A stretch of 64,000 nucleotides of DNA, taken from a virus. Below the pieces are notes generated by a model, which was not told the origin of the DNA, ran no database searches, and saw only the letters and a program-made list of their open reading frames with translations. How positions within the stretch are numbered: position 1 is the stretch's first letter; every line of letters starts with the position of its first letter. Positions 8,686 to 17,429 of the stretch are shown here, one piece after another. The stretch is taken from the IMG/VR virus record IMGVR_UViG_3300032236_000109, positions 1 through 64,000 of that record; one strand, written 5' to 3'. Both the position numbers and the translations under genes were made by a program.

Positions 8686-9588
8686 ATGTTTGGATTTAGC
8701 CCATTTGCCTCAGCCCCATTTGCCGCTACTGGCGGGGCTACTTCAGTTAACGTACAGGTTAATGTTACTGGCGTACAGGCGGTTGGCTATCTTGGCACAG
8801 CATCTGTAACGGGCGCAGCTAATGTCTATGTAACAGGCATACAAGCTATTGGTTATGTCGGTACTGTAAATGTAGCCCAAGGCATAGGAGTTCTTGTTAC
8901 TGGAGTTCAAGCCGTTGGTCAAACAGGCACAGTCACTATAACTGCCGCAGCTAACGCCACAACCACAGGCGTTCAAGGTATTGGTCAGGTTGGTTCTGTA
9001 ACCACCCAAGTCGCTACAAATGTATATGTAACTGGCGTTCAAGGTGTAACCCAATTAGGAACTGCTTCTGTTCGGGCTGGCGCTAACGTTATCACAACTG
9101 GAGTTCAAGGTGTTGGTCAAACAGGTACTGCAACCGTAGCTGCTAGTGCTAATGTATCCGTAACAGGTGTTCAAGGTGTAGGAAAAATAGGTACTGTAAC
9201 TGTACAAATTGGTAATATTGTTTACCTGACAGGCGTTCAAGGAAACACCCAGCTTGGAACTGCAAGTGTCACAGGCGCAGCCAATGTATCTGTAACAGGT
9301 GTTCAAGCCCCAGCTCAGCTCGGTAATGTAAGCGTCCAATTAACCCAAAATATTCGTGTTACTGGGGTGCAAGCTGTAGGTTATGTGGGTAATGCAAGCG
9401 TTACAGGTAATGCCGTAATCTACTTAACAGGCGTTCAAGCACAGGGTATAATCGGACAAGTGTTAGTTTGGGGTCAAATTCCCGACAATTCTAGCCCAAA
9501 TTGGACAGGCATAAGTACATCCAATACAAGTAGCTGGACTCAAATTAACGACAACACAACCCCTAACTGGGACTTAATAGCGGCTTAA
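8686..9588 (+). CDS. 22-residue tandem-repeat structural protein
   Basis: 300 residues. After a Phe/Ala-rich start come 11 copies of a unit of about 22 residues with core VTGVQAVGQxGTASV. The unit has alternating beta character and regular Gly turns, suggesting a beta-solenoid or stacked-hairpin shaft. The C-terminus (NWTGISTSN, SWTQINDN, TTPNWDLI) repeats a Trp motif seen at the ends of other phage structural proteins. Location among fibre genes points to a shaft or linker component. No enzymatic motif. Confidence 0.7.
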   Translation: MFGFSPFASAPFAATGGATSVNVQVNVTGVQAVGYLGTASVTGAANVYVTGIQAIGYVGTVNVAQGIGVLVTGVQAVGQTGTVTITAAANATTTGVQGIGQVGSVTTQVATNVYVTGVQGVTQLGTASVRAGANVITTGVQGVGQTGTATVAASANVSVTGVQGVGKIGTVTVQIGNIVYLTGVQGNTQLGTASVTGAANVSVTGVQAPAQLGNVSVQLTQNIRVTGVQAVGYVGNASVTGNAVIYLTGVQAQGIIGQVLVWGQIPDNSSPNWTGISTSNTSSWTQINDNTTPNWDLIAA

Positions 9589-9589
9589 T

Positions 9590-10162
9590 ATGTTTGTATA
9601 CAAAATAACGAACAAAGTAAATGGAATGCTATATATCGGCATTACTACTCGTTCCGTACATAAACGTTGGTTGCAACACAAAAGCTGTGCTTTTAGAAAA
9701 ATTCAGTACCCATTGTATAACGCAATGAATAAGTATGGCTTTGATGCTTTTGAAATAGAAACTATTTATCATGGTCAAAGTCTAGAAGAGATTCAAAAAT
9801 TAGAGCGTCATTTAATTGAGCAATATGGTTCATATGTACGTAATGGCAACGGATACAATGCAACATATGGTGGAGATGGTGGATCATCCATGCCACGTGA
9901 AATTATTGAAAAAGTTCGGTTAGTTAGAATTGGTCAAAAAAGAACTGATGAGCAAAAAAAACGCATGTCAACTAATCGGATTGGTAAAGGTTTACTAAAT
10001 GACGCTCCAAGAAAACACCCAAAAGAAAAAGTTTTTATGGCGATAGAATTATTATCAAAGGGTGTAAAACAAATAGAAATAGCCTCTATTACTGGATTGA
10101 CTCAATCTTATATTAGCAACCTTAAAAATAAAAAACGTGGTCGTGCGTTGTTAGGGGTGTAA
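9590..10162 (+). CDS. GIY-YIG homing-type endonuclease, free-standing
   Basis: 190 residues. The N-terminal GIY-YIG nuclease domain shows the FVYKITNKVNGMLYIGIT signature, a conserved Arg/Trp helix (RSVHKRWLQHK) and ELxxIQKLERHLIEQYGS. A basic linker with NUMOD-like character leads to a C-terminal helix-turn-helix (IEIASITGLTQSYISNLKN). Lysine-rich coding unlike the flanking Gly/Thr-rich fibre genes. It sits between fibre genes with no intron visible, so it is a mobile intergenic endonuclease that probably cuts related phages at this locus. Confidence 0.88.
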   Translation: MFVYKITNKVNGMLYIGITTRSVHKRWLQHKSCAFRKIQYPLYNAMNKYGFDAFEIETIYHGQSLEEIQKLERHLIEQYGSYVRNGNGYNATYGGDGGSSMPREIIEKVRLVRIGQKRTDEQKKRMSTNRIGKGLLNDAPRKHPKEKVFMAIELLSKGVKQIEIASITGLTQSYISNLKNKKRGRALLGV

Positions 10163-10164
10163 CC

Positions 10165-11673
10165 ATGTCGTCAACTTACTCAACATCGCTTCGCATACAA
10201 CTGATTGATACAGGCACAGAGCTTGAAGCTTGGGGTACACCTACTGATAACAACTTAGGTACTATTATTGAGCAAGCTATTGTTGGCGCTAATTCTATTA
10301 GTCTGACTGGGGTTTCTACCTATACACTTTCTACCGCTAACGCTGCAGTAGATCAATCTCGTAATGCTGTATTGGTATTTACAGGAACGCCGACTGCTAA
10401 CTGCAACGTCATAGCGCCTAGCGTAAACAAAGTATATATTGTTAAAAACGGCACATCTGGTGGATATACGGTTAATATCAAAACTGCCAGTGGAAATGCT
10501 GTTGTTATTGCTGCTAATACCACGCAGCTTGTTTATTGCAACTCTGTTAGCTTTATTAGTGCCGTAAACATTAACAATGTAATTGGTAATTTAAATGTTA
10601 CAGGAGATGTAACAGTCAGCGGAAATGTAACGGTCAATACGACTGTTGGAAAAATATCTAATTCATCTGGCAATCTAACATTAACTTCTAGCGGAAACAC
10701 AGTAAACTTTTCACCAACTACAGGCGCTTTTATGGTTCCTGTAGGAAATACAGCACAACGTCCCGCTACACCAAAAAACGGTATGTCCCGTTGGAATTCT
10801 GAGCTTGGATATTACGAAATTTGGAATGGCGCTATTTGGCAAGCTGTTACAGGTTTATATAATATTCAATACGTTATTGTGGCTGGCGGCGGTGCTGGTG
10901 GTGGACATGACCCCGGAGGTGGTGCTAATGGTGGTGGGGGCGGTGCTGGTGGGCTATTGTCATCATCTTTTCAAAGCCCAGTAAATTCTACTAGCTATAC
11001 AGTTACAGTAGGTGCTGGAGGGGCTACTGGTCCTGATGGAGGTCCAGTCCAATCTGGATCTAATTCTTCCGTTGTTGGTGGGATTGTTTCTGCTATTGCT
11101 ATTGGCGGCGGTGGTGGTGGTAATGGTCGTGGTGGCGGATCTAGTTCTGGTCAAAGTGGTGGCTCTGGTGGCGGAGGATCTAGTTTTGAAGGTTCTTATG
11201 CAGGTTCAGGAACCGCAGGTCAAGGATATTCCGGTTCTACTAGCGGTGCTGGAGGTGGGGGTGGAGGAGCTGGTGTAGCTGGTTCTGGTTCTTCTGGCGG
11301 TAACGGAGTTGCTAATCCATTAACAGGCTCTACTGCGGGTCAAAACGTTTCTGGCACTTATTATCTTGCTGGCGGAGGTGGAGGCGGTTCCTATGGTACT
11401 GCTGGTATAGGCGGTGGCGGCTATGGTGGTTATCCCGGTTCTTATAACCAAGGCGGCTCTGGTCAAACCAACACTGGAGGAGGTGCCGGCGGTTCTGGTG
11501 GTGACGGCGGTGGTCAACAGTTACCAAGCGCTGGTGGTTCTGGTGTTGTTGTATTTAGATACCAATCACCTATTCAAAAAGCTACAGGCGGTACAGTTAC
11601 AAGTTACTCATCAGGTGGATACACCTACTGGATTCATACATTTACATCAAGTGGTACATTTACTACGAGCTAG
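10165..11673 (+). CDS. Glycine-rich tail fibre/adhesin, paralogue 4
   Basis: 502 residues. N-terminal ~150 residues starting MSSTYSTSLRIQLIDTG form a fibre attachment module closely similar to paralogue 5, then a PVGNTAQRP/MSRWNSELGYYEIWNG connector, a poly-Gly tip of ~200 residues and a distinct end (FRYQSPIQKATGGTV, then YWIHTFTSSGTF). Probable receptor-binding fibre. It follows the GIY-YIG gene directly. Confidence 0.77.
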   Translation: MSSTYSTSLRIQLIDTGTELEAWGTPTDNNLGTIIEQAIVGANSISLTGVSTYTLSTANAAVDQSRNAVLVFTGTPTANCNVIAPSVNKVYIVKNGTSGGYTVNIKTASGNAVVIAANTTQLVYCNSVSFISAVNINNVIGNLNVTGDVTVSGNVTVNTTVGKISNSSGNLTLTSSGNTVNFSPTTGAFMVPVGNTAQRPATPKNGMSRWNSELGYYEIWNGAIWQAVTGLYNIQYVIVAGGGAGGGHDPGGGANGGGGGAGGLLSSSFQSPVNSTSYTVTVGAGGATGPDGGPVQSGSNSSVVGGIVSAIAIGGGGGGNGRGGGSSSGQSGGSGGGGSSFEGSYAGSGTAGQGYSGSTSGAGGGGGGAGVAGSGSSGGNGVANPLTGSTAGQNVSGTYYLAGGGGGGSYGTAGIGGGGYGGYPGSYNQGGSGQTNTGGGAGGSGGDGGGQQLPSAGGSGVVVFRYQSPIQKATGGTVTSYSSGGYTYWIHTFTSSGTFTTS

Positions 11674-11682
11674 GAATTACAT

Positions 11683-13143
11683 ATGCCATCAACCTATTCA
11701 ACCTCATTAAAAATAGAACTTATCGGTAACGGCGAGCAGTCTGGTACTTGGGGTCAAACAACTAACAATAACCTTGGTACGCTTATTGAACAAGCCATTA
11801 CTGGAGTAGGCTCTCTGTCTTTATCTGGTGATTATGTTCTTACAAACTATAATGGCTTACCTGATGACGCACGTAATGCAGTGCTTGTATTTAACGGCTC
11901 TTTATCTGCACCTGCAAACGTTGTAGCTCCATCAGTTCAAAAAACGTACATTGTTACAAACAATGCTGGTGCTAACGTAACACTCAAAACTTCTGGCGGT
12001 AATGGTGTTGTAATCCAAAATGGGTTAAGCGCTTTGGTTTATTGTGATGGTACTGAGTTTTATACTGCTGTAAACGTAAACAATGTTATTGGCAATTTAA
12101 CCGTATCAGGCAACGAAGTTATTGGCGGCTCCGTATATTTAGGTAACAGCACGGTTTCTGGTGCAGCGGGTAATTTAACTTTGTTTGCTAATTCAAGCAT
12201 TATTGATATGTCTACCAATACTGGCGCTTTTGTTCCACCAACAGGAACTACTGCACAGCGTCCATCTAGCCCAATAACAGGTATGTCTCGCTGGAACTCA
12301 GATACCGGCATTTATGAAATTTGGAATGGTTTAACTTGGCAAGCAATTGCTGCTGGTAACTATACTGTTTCTTATTTAATCGCTGCTGGTGGCGGTGCCG
12401 GTGGTGGTGATTCAGGTGGTGGCGCAGGTGGTGGCGGCGCTGGTGGCGTTTTAACTGGTAGTACGTTAATTACTTCTGGAACTACATACACAATTACTGT
12501 CGGTTCTGGTGGCGCTGCCCAAACGTATAACCGTGGTTTAGCGGGTGGTAATTCATCATTTAGCACTTATACTGCAATTGGTGGTGGTGGCGGTGGCGGA
12601 CGTGATGGTCAAGGCGGTGGCACAGGCGGCTCAGGTGGTGGTGGATGTACTAATCAGTCTGGTGGAGCAGGTACTGGCGGACAAGGCAATACAGGTGGTA
12701 ATGCTTCTGGAGACAATGCTGGAGGCGGTGGCGGTGGAGCTGGTGGTTCTGGAGGCGCTGGTACTAACTACGGAATAGGCTCCGGTGCTGGTAATGGCGG
12801 TATAGGTGTTTCCTCTAGTATTACAGGAACTGCAACTTATTATGGCGGTGGCGGTGGTGGTGAATCTACAAACGGTTCAACTGGCAGCAATCAAGGTACT
12901 GGTGGTTTAGGTGGCGGCGGCACAACTACTGGTTCATATACTGGTGCTGGTAATGGTACGCCAAATACTGGCGGTGGTGGTGGCGGCTCTTTCCCATACG
13001 GTGGTACAGGTGGATCAGGCGTAGTTATTCTTTCTATTCCAACTGCAAGTTATACAGGAGCTACTACAGGCTCTCCAAGCGTAACTACAAATGGCAGCAA
13101 TACTATTCTTAAATATACATCTTCAGGAACTTACAGAGCATGA
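11683..13143 (+). CDS. Glycine-rich tail fibre/adhesin, paralogue 5
   Basis: 486 residues. The N-terminal module (MPSTYSTSLKIELIGNGEQS, TNNNLGTLIEQAITG) matches paralogue 4, while the C-terminal cap (GSGVVILSIPTASYTGATTG) matches paralogues 1 and 2. It is therefore a mosaic of the two fibre types, the pattern expected from domain exchange. The stop overlaps the next start (ATGA). Confidence 0.77.
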   Translation: MPSTYSTSLKIELIGNGEQSGTWGQTTNNNLGTLIEQAITGVGSLSLSGDYVLTNYNGLPDDARNAVLVFNGSLSAPANVVAPSVQKTYIVTNNAGANVTLKTSGGNGVVIQNGLSALVYCDGTEFYTAVNVNNVIGNLTVSGNEVIGGSVYLGNSTVSGAAGNLTLFANSSIIDMSTNTGAFVPPTGTTAQRPSSPITGMSRWNSDTGIYEIWNGLTWQAIAAGNYTVSYLIAAGGGAGGGDSGGGAGGGGAGGVLTGSTLITSGTTYTITVGSGGAAQTYNRGLAGGNSSFSTYTAIGGGGGGGRDGQGGGTGGSGGGGCTNQSGGAGTGGQGNTGGNASGDNAGGGGGGAGGSGGAGTNYGIGSGAGNGGIGVSSSITGTATYYGGGGGGESTNGSTGSNQGTGGLGGGGTTTGSYTGAGNGTPNTGGGGGGSFPYGGTGGSGVVILSIPTASYTGATTGSPSVTTNGSNTILKYTSSGTYRA

Positions 13144-13352
13144 TTATTGAAAACCAAGCAAAAGAGTTAGCTCCAGACGTTATGGAAGTGGCTCACAAGA
13201 TTGAAATTTACTGTCCTAATTGCAGTAAAGATGTGGATGAGGCTGAGCTATCAGCTTTGAAATGTAATGATTGTGGCGCTGATTTAACCGATCCAACACA
13301 GCACGTGGCGGTTGCAGTTACTTCAGTTCCTGTTATTGGAATTACTTGGTAA
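13140..13352 (+). CDS. Small zinc-ribbon protein (70 aa)
   Basis: Four cysteines, C25/C28 and C42/C45, in a YCPNC...CNDCG arrangement typical of a zinc ribbon. The rest is short, acidic and then hydrophobic at the C-terminus. Translationally coupled (ATGA) to the last fibre gene, so it may serve fibre folding or be a leftover small regulator. No specific family recognised. Confidence 0.6.
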   Translation: MIIENQAKELAPDVMEVAHKIEIYCPNCSKDVDEAELSALKCNDCGADLTDPTQHVAVAVTSVPVIGITW

Positions 13353-13369
13353 GGTGAAAAAAGTGTTTT

Positions 13370-13822
13370 ATGTCAGACGGATTCGGGTTCTCGGAAGGAG
13401 CAGAAGCTCTTAGCAAGAGTATGAATTCTAGCCTAGAGGCTAGTAAGAAGCTCACTAAGAGTATCGAAAACGTTCAACAAGACGCCGCACAAGTGGCACA
13501 ACACAAAGCCCAAGAGCGATTGAGGGCTGCAAGAGAAGCAGAGTTAAAGAAGGAAAAGGCGCTGATTAAAGCGCTTGAGCAGTGGAAGCATAAGAAGCAA
13601 ATCTCCGATGAGGAGGCGAATCTAAAGATTCAGTTTGTAAAGAAGTATGGAGCAAAAGAATGGGAAGCCGTTCTGAAGATTAAGTTAGATATAGAGAATA
13701 TGGAGCGTAAGAACAATGAAGAATTTCAGCATGATCTTAAAGCAGTTAGGCGAGTACAGTTCTATTGCTTTGCGTTGGCTGCAGTCATTGCTTGGTATCT
13801 TACTTGGGGCATTAAAGGTTAA
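13370..13822 (+). CDS. Coiled-coil protein with C-terminal membrane anchor
   Basis: 150 residues: a long charged helical region at ~20-125 (Glu/Lys/Arg heptads) followed by one transmembrane segment at ~130-146 (FYCFALAAVIAWYLTW). It is the first gene of the block that leads into holin, spanin and endolysin genes, so a lysis-timing or membrane role is plausible. No catalytic motif. Start preceded by a weak Shine-Dalgarno. Confidence 0.55.
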   Translation: MSDGFGFSEGAEALSKSMNSSLEASKKLTKSIENVQQDAAQVAQHKAQERLRAAREAELKKEKALIKALEQWKHKKQISDEEANLKIQFVKKYGAKEWEAVLKIKLDIENMERKNNEEFQHDLKAVRRVQFYCFALAAVIAWYLTWGIKG

Positions 13823-13825
13823 AAA

Positions 13826-14050
13826 ATGAACGATATTATTCAACACTTACTTACTGGTAAAGACAACAAAACCCACGATCTTGGTCGTTGGACATGGTTA
13901 ATTAGCTTGGTTGCGGTTATTGCCGTAGCATTGTGGGAAGTTATCCATACCAACCAAGTTAGCATTCGTGAACTTGCAGAAGCTTTAGGTATAGTATCTG
14001 CTGCTGGCGGCGCTTCTGTTGCAATGAAGCAAGGCTCCGAACCACAATGA
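13826..14050 (+). CDS. Small membrane protein, holin candidate A
   Basis: 74 residues with one clear transmembrane helix (TWLISLVAVIAVALWEVI) and a second weaker hydrophobic stretch (ALGIVSAAGGASVAM) after an amphipathic part; the start reads MNDIIQHLLTGKDNKTHDLG. Position directly before the spanin genes and small size suit a holin or pinholin. The second small membrane protein at 14466 competes for the role, and I cannot tell which is the holin. Confidence 0.55.
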   Translation: MNDIIQHLLTGKDNKTHDLGRWTWLISLVAVIAVALWEVIHTNQVSIRELAEALGIVSAAGGASVAMKQGSEPQ

Positions 14051-14466
14051 ACTTTCTCTTAAACATTCTTGGCGGTATTGGTGGACAAACTTACATATAT
14101 CTTGCTCTTGTATTCGGCGGTTTTAGCGCTGGCTTTTATGTGGAGCATTTGCGCTTTGCTGATTTTAAAAATCAAGTACAGATTGTTGCAGAAAAACAGA
14201 TTGCGCAAAACACTGCAAAAGAGAAAGAACAACAATTAGTTAACAAAGGAGTAGAAGATGCTTACAAGGCTAATCTTAGTAATATCCATAATTTTTATAA
14301 CGGGATGCTCAACACCGGTAGCAGTACCGTGTCCCCCAATGGCACAGCCTCCATCAATATTAATGGAGAAACCCATAACCTACTATCTGTTGCCGAGCAA
14401 TGCGCCAGCACAACAGAACAAGTAATAGCCTTACAGGACTGGATTAAACAACAGGCGGGCTTGTAA
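14047..14466 (+). CDS. Inner-membrane spanin, Rz-like
   Basis: 139 residues. An N-terminal transmembrane segment (YIYLALVFGGFSAGFYV) leads to a periplasmic coiled-coil-prone helical domain (KQIAQNTAKEKEQQLVNKG) and a C-terminal part with one cysteine (EQCASTTEQVIALQDW), the classic i-spanin layout. A proline-rich lipoprotein is encoded entirely inside it in another frame (14258-14425), as in lambda Rz/Rz1. This nested partner is the strongest evidence for the call. Confidence 0.85.
   Translation: MNFLLNILGGIGGQTYIYLALVFGGFSAGFYVEHLRFADFKNQVQIVAEKQIAQNTAKEKEQQLVNKGVEDAYKANLSNIHNFYNGMLNTGSSTVSPNGTASININGETHNLLSVAEQCASTTEQVIALQDWIKQQAGL
14258..14425 (+). CDS. Outer-membrane spanin lipoprotein, Rz1-like, nested in the Rz gene
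   Basis: 55 residues in the +1 frame inside the i-spanin gene. A strong AAAGGAG lies 6 bases before ATG. Signal peptide MLTRLILVISIIFITGC has a lipobox I-T-G-C, so processing would occur at Cys17. The mature part is short and Pro-rich (nine prolines, PVAVPCPPMAQPP), as in Rz1. Expected to be anchored in the outer membrane and to pair with the i-spanin across the periplasm to fuse membranes at lysis. Implies a Gram-negative host. Confidence 0.87.
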   Translation: MLTRLILVISIIFITGCSTPVAVPCPPMAQPPSILMEKPITYYLLPSNAPAQQNK

Positions 14467-14687
14467 TGAATAAAGATAAATTAACCTCTTATGTCACCCT
14501 CATCGCTACTATCACTCTTACTCTTATTCTTTTGTCTATGGTTCTTGTGTTATTGCTGGGTCTTTTCAATCCCGCAATAGACAATACAGAGATATTTAAA
14601 GCGATTACTCCAGCATTCCAAATGATTGTAGGTGCTTTTGTAGGTCTTGTAGCGGGTATAAAAATAGGGCAACAAGAAAATGAATAG
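14466..14687 (+). CDS. Two-helix membrane protein, holin candidate B
   Basis: 73 residues with two strong transmembrane helices (about 9-33 and 50-67) joined by a short polar loop and ending in a charged tail (IGQQENE). The start overlaps the Rz-like stop (TAATG) and the stop overlaps the endolysin start. Size, two-helix topology and direct coupling to the endolysin make it a good class II holin candidate. Confidence 0.62.
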   Translation: MNKDKLTSYVTLIATITLTLILLSMVLVLLLGLFNPAIDNTEIFKAITPAFQMIVGAFVGLVAGIKIGQQENE

Positions 14688-15273
14688 TGCGCAATTAGGA
14701 CAGCTTGGGATTGATGCCAAGTGGTTAGAACCATTGGAGGCTACCTTTGCTAAATACGATATCAACACACCACAACGTCAAGCAGCGTTTATTGGTCAGT
14801 GCGCTCATGAATCTAATAATTTCAAGACTCTTGAAGAAAACTTGCACTACAGCGCAAGTGCATTAATGAGGGTATGGTCTAGCAGGTTTACAACTCAAAT
14901 CGTTGCAGATGCCTATGCAAATAACCCTGAGAAAATAGCCAATAAGGTGTATGGCGGTAGAATGGGTAATGGTCCTGAAGAAACTGGCGATGGCTGGAAG
15001 TACCACGGTAGAGGTCTGATTCAGCTTACCGGAAAGGAAAACTATGTCAATTGCGGAACTGGTATTAATGTGGATCTTGTTAACAATCCTGATTACCTTC
15101 TTACTCCTGAGTATGCAGCTTTATCTGCCGGATGGTTCTGGAACAAAAAAGGACTAAACAGCTTGGCAGATGCCCAAGATTACGAGACAATGACGAAGAG
15201 AATAAATGGTGGTACTTTGGGGTTAGATGACCGCAAGGCTAAAATCGCTAAAGCAATATCTGTATTAGGGTAA
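14680..15273 (+). CDS. Endolysin, glycoside hydrolase family 19 (chitinase-class)
   Basis: 197 residues. GH19 signatures: AAFIGQCAHESNNFKTLEEN with candidate catalytic Glu44 and a Glu at 52/53, then YGGRMGN, GDGWKYHGRGLIQLTG and a KRINGG near the C-terminus. GH19 endolysins cut the beta-1,4 link in peptidoglycan glycan strands. No signal peptide or cell-wall-binding domain, so release depends on a holin. Overlaps the holin candidate by 8 bases. Confidence 0.92.
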   Translation: MNSAQLGQLGIDAKWLEPLEATFAKYDINTPQRQAAFIGQCAHESNNFKTLEENLHYSASALMRVWSSRFTTQIVADAYANNPEKIANKVYGGRMGNGPEETGDGWKYHGRGLIQLTGKENYVNCGTGINVDLVNNPDYLLTPEYAALSAGWFWNKKGLNSLADAQDYETMTKRINGGTLGLDDRKAKIAKAISVLG

Positions 15274-15281
15274 ACCATTAG

Positions 15282-17429
15282 ATGCCATTACAAAAAATAC
15301 AACTTAGACCCGGCTTAAATCGTGAAGGTACCGACTACTCAAACGAGGGTGGATACTATGACGGCGATAAGATTCGCTTTCGTTCAGGCTTTCCTGAGAA
15401 ATTGGGTGGTTGGATTCGTCTAAGCGCTTATAAGTTTTTAGGCGTTGCCAGATCTATATGGAACTGGGCAACGTTAGCGGGCGCTAACTATTTAGGTATT
15501 GGTACTAACCTTAAGTATTATATTGAGCAGGGCGGTCAGTATTACGACATTACGCCTATTGTTACTACAACATCTTATAACAACGTATTGTCTACTGGAT
15601 TTACCACTCTGGTAGCTAATATCACATCCAATTCAAATACCATATCGTTAACCAACACTACACATTTTGTACCCCAAAGTGGCGTTATGAAGATTGATAG
15701 TGAAGTTATTTTTTATTCTTCTATCGTGTCAAACGTAGCTTCTGGTTGCGTTCGTGGTTATGCCAATACTACGGCAGCCTCTCATACTGCTGGCGCTAAC
15801 GTAGCTTGTGGTTATTTTGAGTTCCATGATCTAGATAACGATTCTAATAATAGAGACTTTTTAATATTCTCTAACGTTTCAACATCTGTTGGCGGGCTAT
15901 CTAATACAGTCATCAATGGCGAACATCAAGTATTTAAATATGGATCTGGCTATAGCTATGCAATGTCTAGTACATCAGATAACAATCTAGCCAACATTAC
16001 CTACACTACTTCTTCTGCAATAAACGTAGGCGGCGTATTTACTGTTCAATATGAAGTACCATCTGGTAGTGATGTATATACAACAGGTTTAGGCTGGGGT
16101 GCTAGCTATTGGAATCGGGGTACTTGGGGATCTGCGGCAACAGTAGGTATTGGTAGCCAGCTTCGTCTATGGTCTGCTGATAACTATGGACAGAACCTTG
16201 TATTTGCTCCCCGTGGCGGTGGTATTTACTATTGGGATGCCAACCTAGGAACATCTTATCGTGGGCAAAAGCTTTCTGATTTAGCAAATAATGCATCTTA
16301 TAGCGGTCAATTTGTTCCACAAGCTACTAACCAAGTAATCGCATCTGCTATTCAACGCTTTGTTATTGCCTTTGGTGCTAATTCTTATTTAGCATCTAAT
16401 GCGTCTACAACTTTTGATTCTATGTTGGTACGTTGGTCAGACCAAGAAAATCCATTCCAATGGGTTCCAGATGTAACAAACCAAGCTGGAGAATTCCGTT
16501 TGACTAACGGTTCTTATATCATGGAAGCCAAGGCAACCCGCCAAGAGATTTTGGTTTGGACAGACTCTGCCATATATTCTATGCAGTATCTTGGACCGCC
16601 ATATGTTTGGGGATTCCAAATATTGATGGATAACATTTCCATCATGTCTCCTAATTCGGCAATTACTATTAACAACGTTACCTATTGGATGGGTACGGAT
16701 AAGTTCTATATGTACTCTGGTAGGGTAGAAACTTTGCCTTGTTCATTGCGCCAGTACATTTTTGCCGATATTAATAAAGACCAAGCATACCAAGTAACTT
16801 GCGGCGGCAATGAAGGTTTTAATGAAGTTTGGTGGTTTTATTGCTCTACCAATTCTACAGTAGTTGATAAGTATGTTATTTATAATTACTTAGATCGTGT
16901 ATGGTATTACGGTACTTTAAACCGTACTGCATGGCTAGATTCTGGTATTCGTCAAAATCCTATGGGTACATTTATTAACGGCGTTGATGATGTTGGCAAT
17001 CCAAAAGGAAACGTTATTTACCATGAGATAGGCACAGATGATCAATCTACCGCTACTCCGGCACCTATCGTTTCCTATGTACAGTCCTCAGACTTTGATA
17101 TTGGCGATGGTCACAACTTTGGTTTTGTATGGCGTTTGCTACCAGATATTAACTTTAACGGCTCTACGGTTAATCAGCCTAGTGTTGTGATGACTATTCG
17201 TCCTAGACAAAACAGTGGTAGCGCTTATCAACAAGCAGATACACCAGCAGTTCAAAGCGCCCAAAATTACACAGTTGCTCCTGAATATGTTGTTCAGCAG
17301 TTTACTGGTCAGATTTACACTAGATTGCGGGGTCGTCAATTAGCTATGAGAATTAGTTCAGACGGTCTTGGCGTAGCGTGGCAAATGGGTACACCTCGTA
17401 TTGATATTAGAAATGATGGTCGCAGATGA
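15282..17429 (+). CDS. Tail hub / packaged-DNA stabilisation protein, P22 gp10-like
   Basis: 715 residues starting MPLQKIQLRPGLNREGTDYS with a GYYDGDKIRFR motif, a hallmark of gp10-type proteins that close the portal channel and join the tail. Residues ~105-185 hold a beta module (NTISLTNTTHFVPQSGVMKI, EVIFYS, CVRGYANTTAASH) that is the counterpart of the insert in the gp4-like gene at 326. The rest is beta-propeller-like with repeated Trp/Tyr motifs (MGTDKFYMYSGR). Larger than P22 gp10 (about 470 residues) because of inserts. Confidence 0.75.
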   Translation: MPLQKIQLRPGLNREGTDYSNEGGYYDGDKIRFRSGFPEKLGGWIRLSAYKFLGVARSIWNWATLAGANYLGIGTNLKYYIEQGGQYYDITPIVTTTSYNNVLSTGFTTLVANITSNSNTISLTNTTHFVPQSGVMKIDSEVIFYSSIVSNVASGCVRGYANTTAASHTAGANVACGYFEFHDLDNDSNNRDFLIFSNVSTSVGGLSNTVINGEHQVFKYGSGYSYAMSSTSDNNLANITYTTSSAINVGGVFTVQYEVPSGSDVYTTGLGWGASYWNRGTWGSAATVGIGSQLRLWSADNYGQNLVFAPRGGGIYYWDANLGTSYRGQKLSDLANNASYSGQFVPQATNQVIASAIQRFVIAFGANSYLASNASTTFDSMLVRWSDQENPFQWVPDVTNQAGEFRLTNGSYIMEAKATRQEILVWTDSAIYSMQYLGPPYVWGFQILMDNISIMSPNSAITINNVTYWMGTDKFYMYSGRVETLPCSLRQYIFADINKDQAYQVTCGGNEGFNEVWWFYCSTNSTVVDKYVIYNYLDRVWYYGTLNRTAWLDSGIRQNPMGTFINGVDDVGNPKGNVIYHEIGTDDQSTATPAPIVSYVQSSDFDIGDGHNFGFVWRLLPDINFNGSTVNQPSVVMTIRPRQNSGSAYQQADTPAVQSAQNYTVAPEYVVQQFTGQIYTRLRGRQLAMRISSDGLGVAWQMGTPRIDIRNDGRR

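Noticed and set aside
8752-9470. Regular 66-base periodicity as a CRISPR-like array
   Set aside because: The repeats are coding, diverged and contiguous, with no spacers; no Cas gene nearby (the Cas4-like nuclease belongs to the recombination set).
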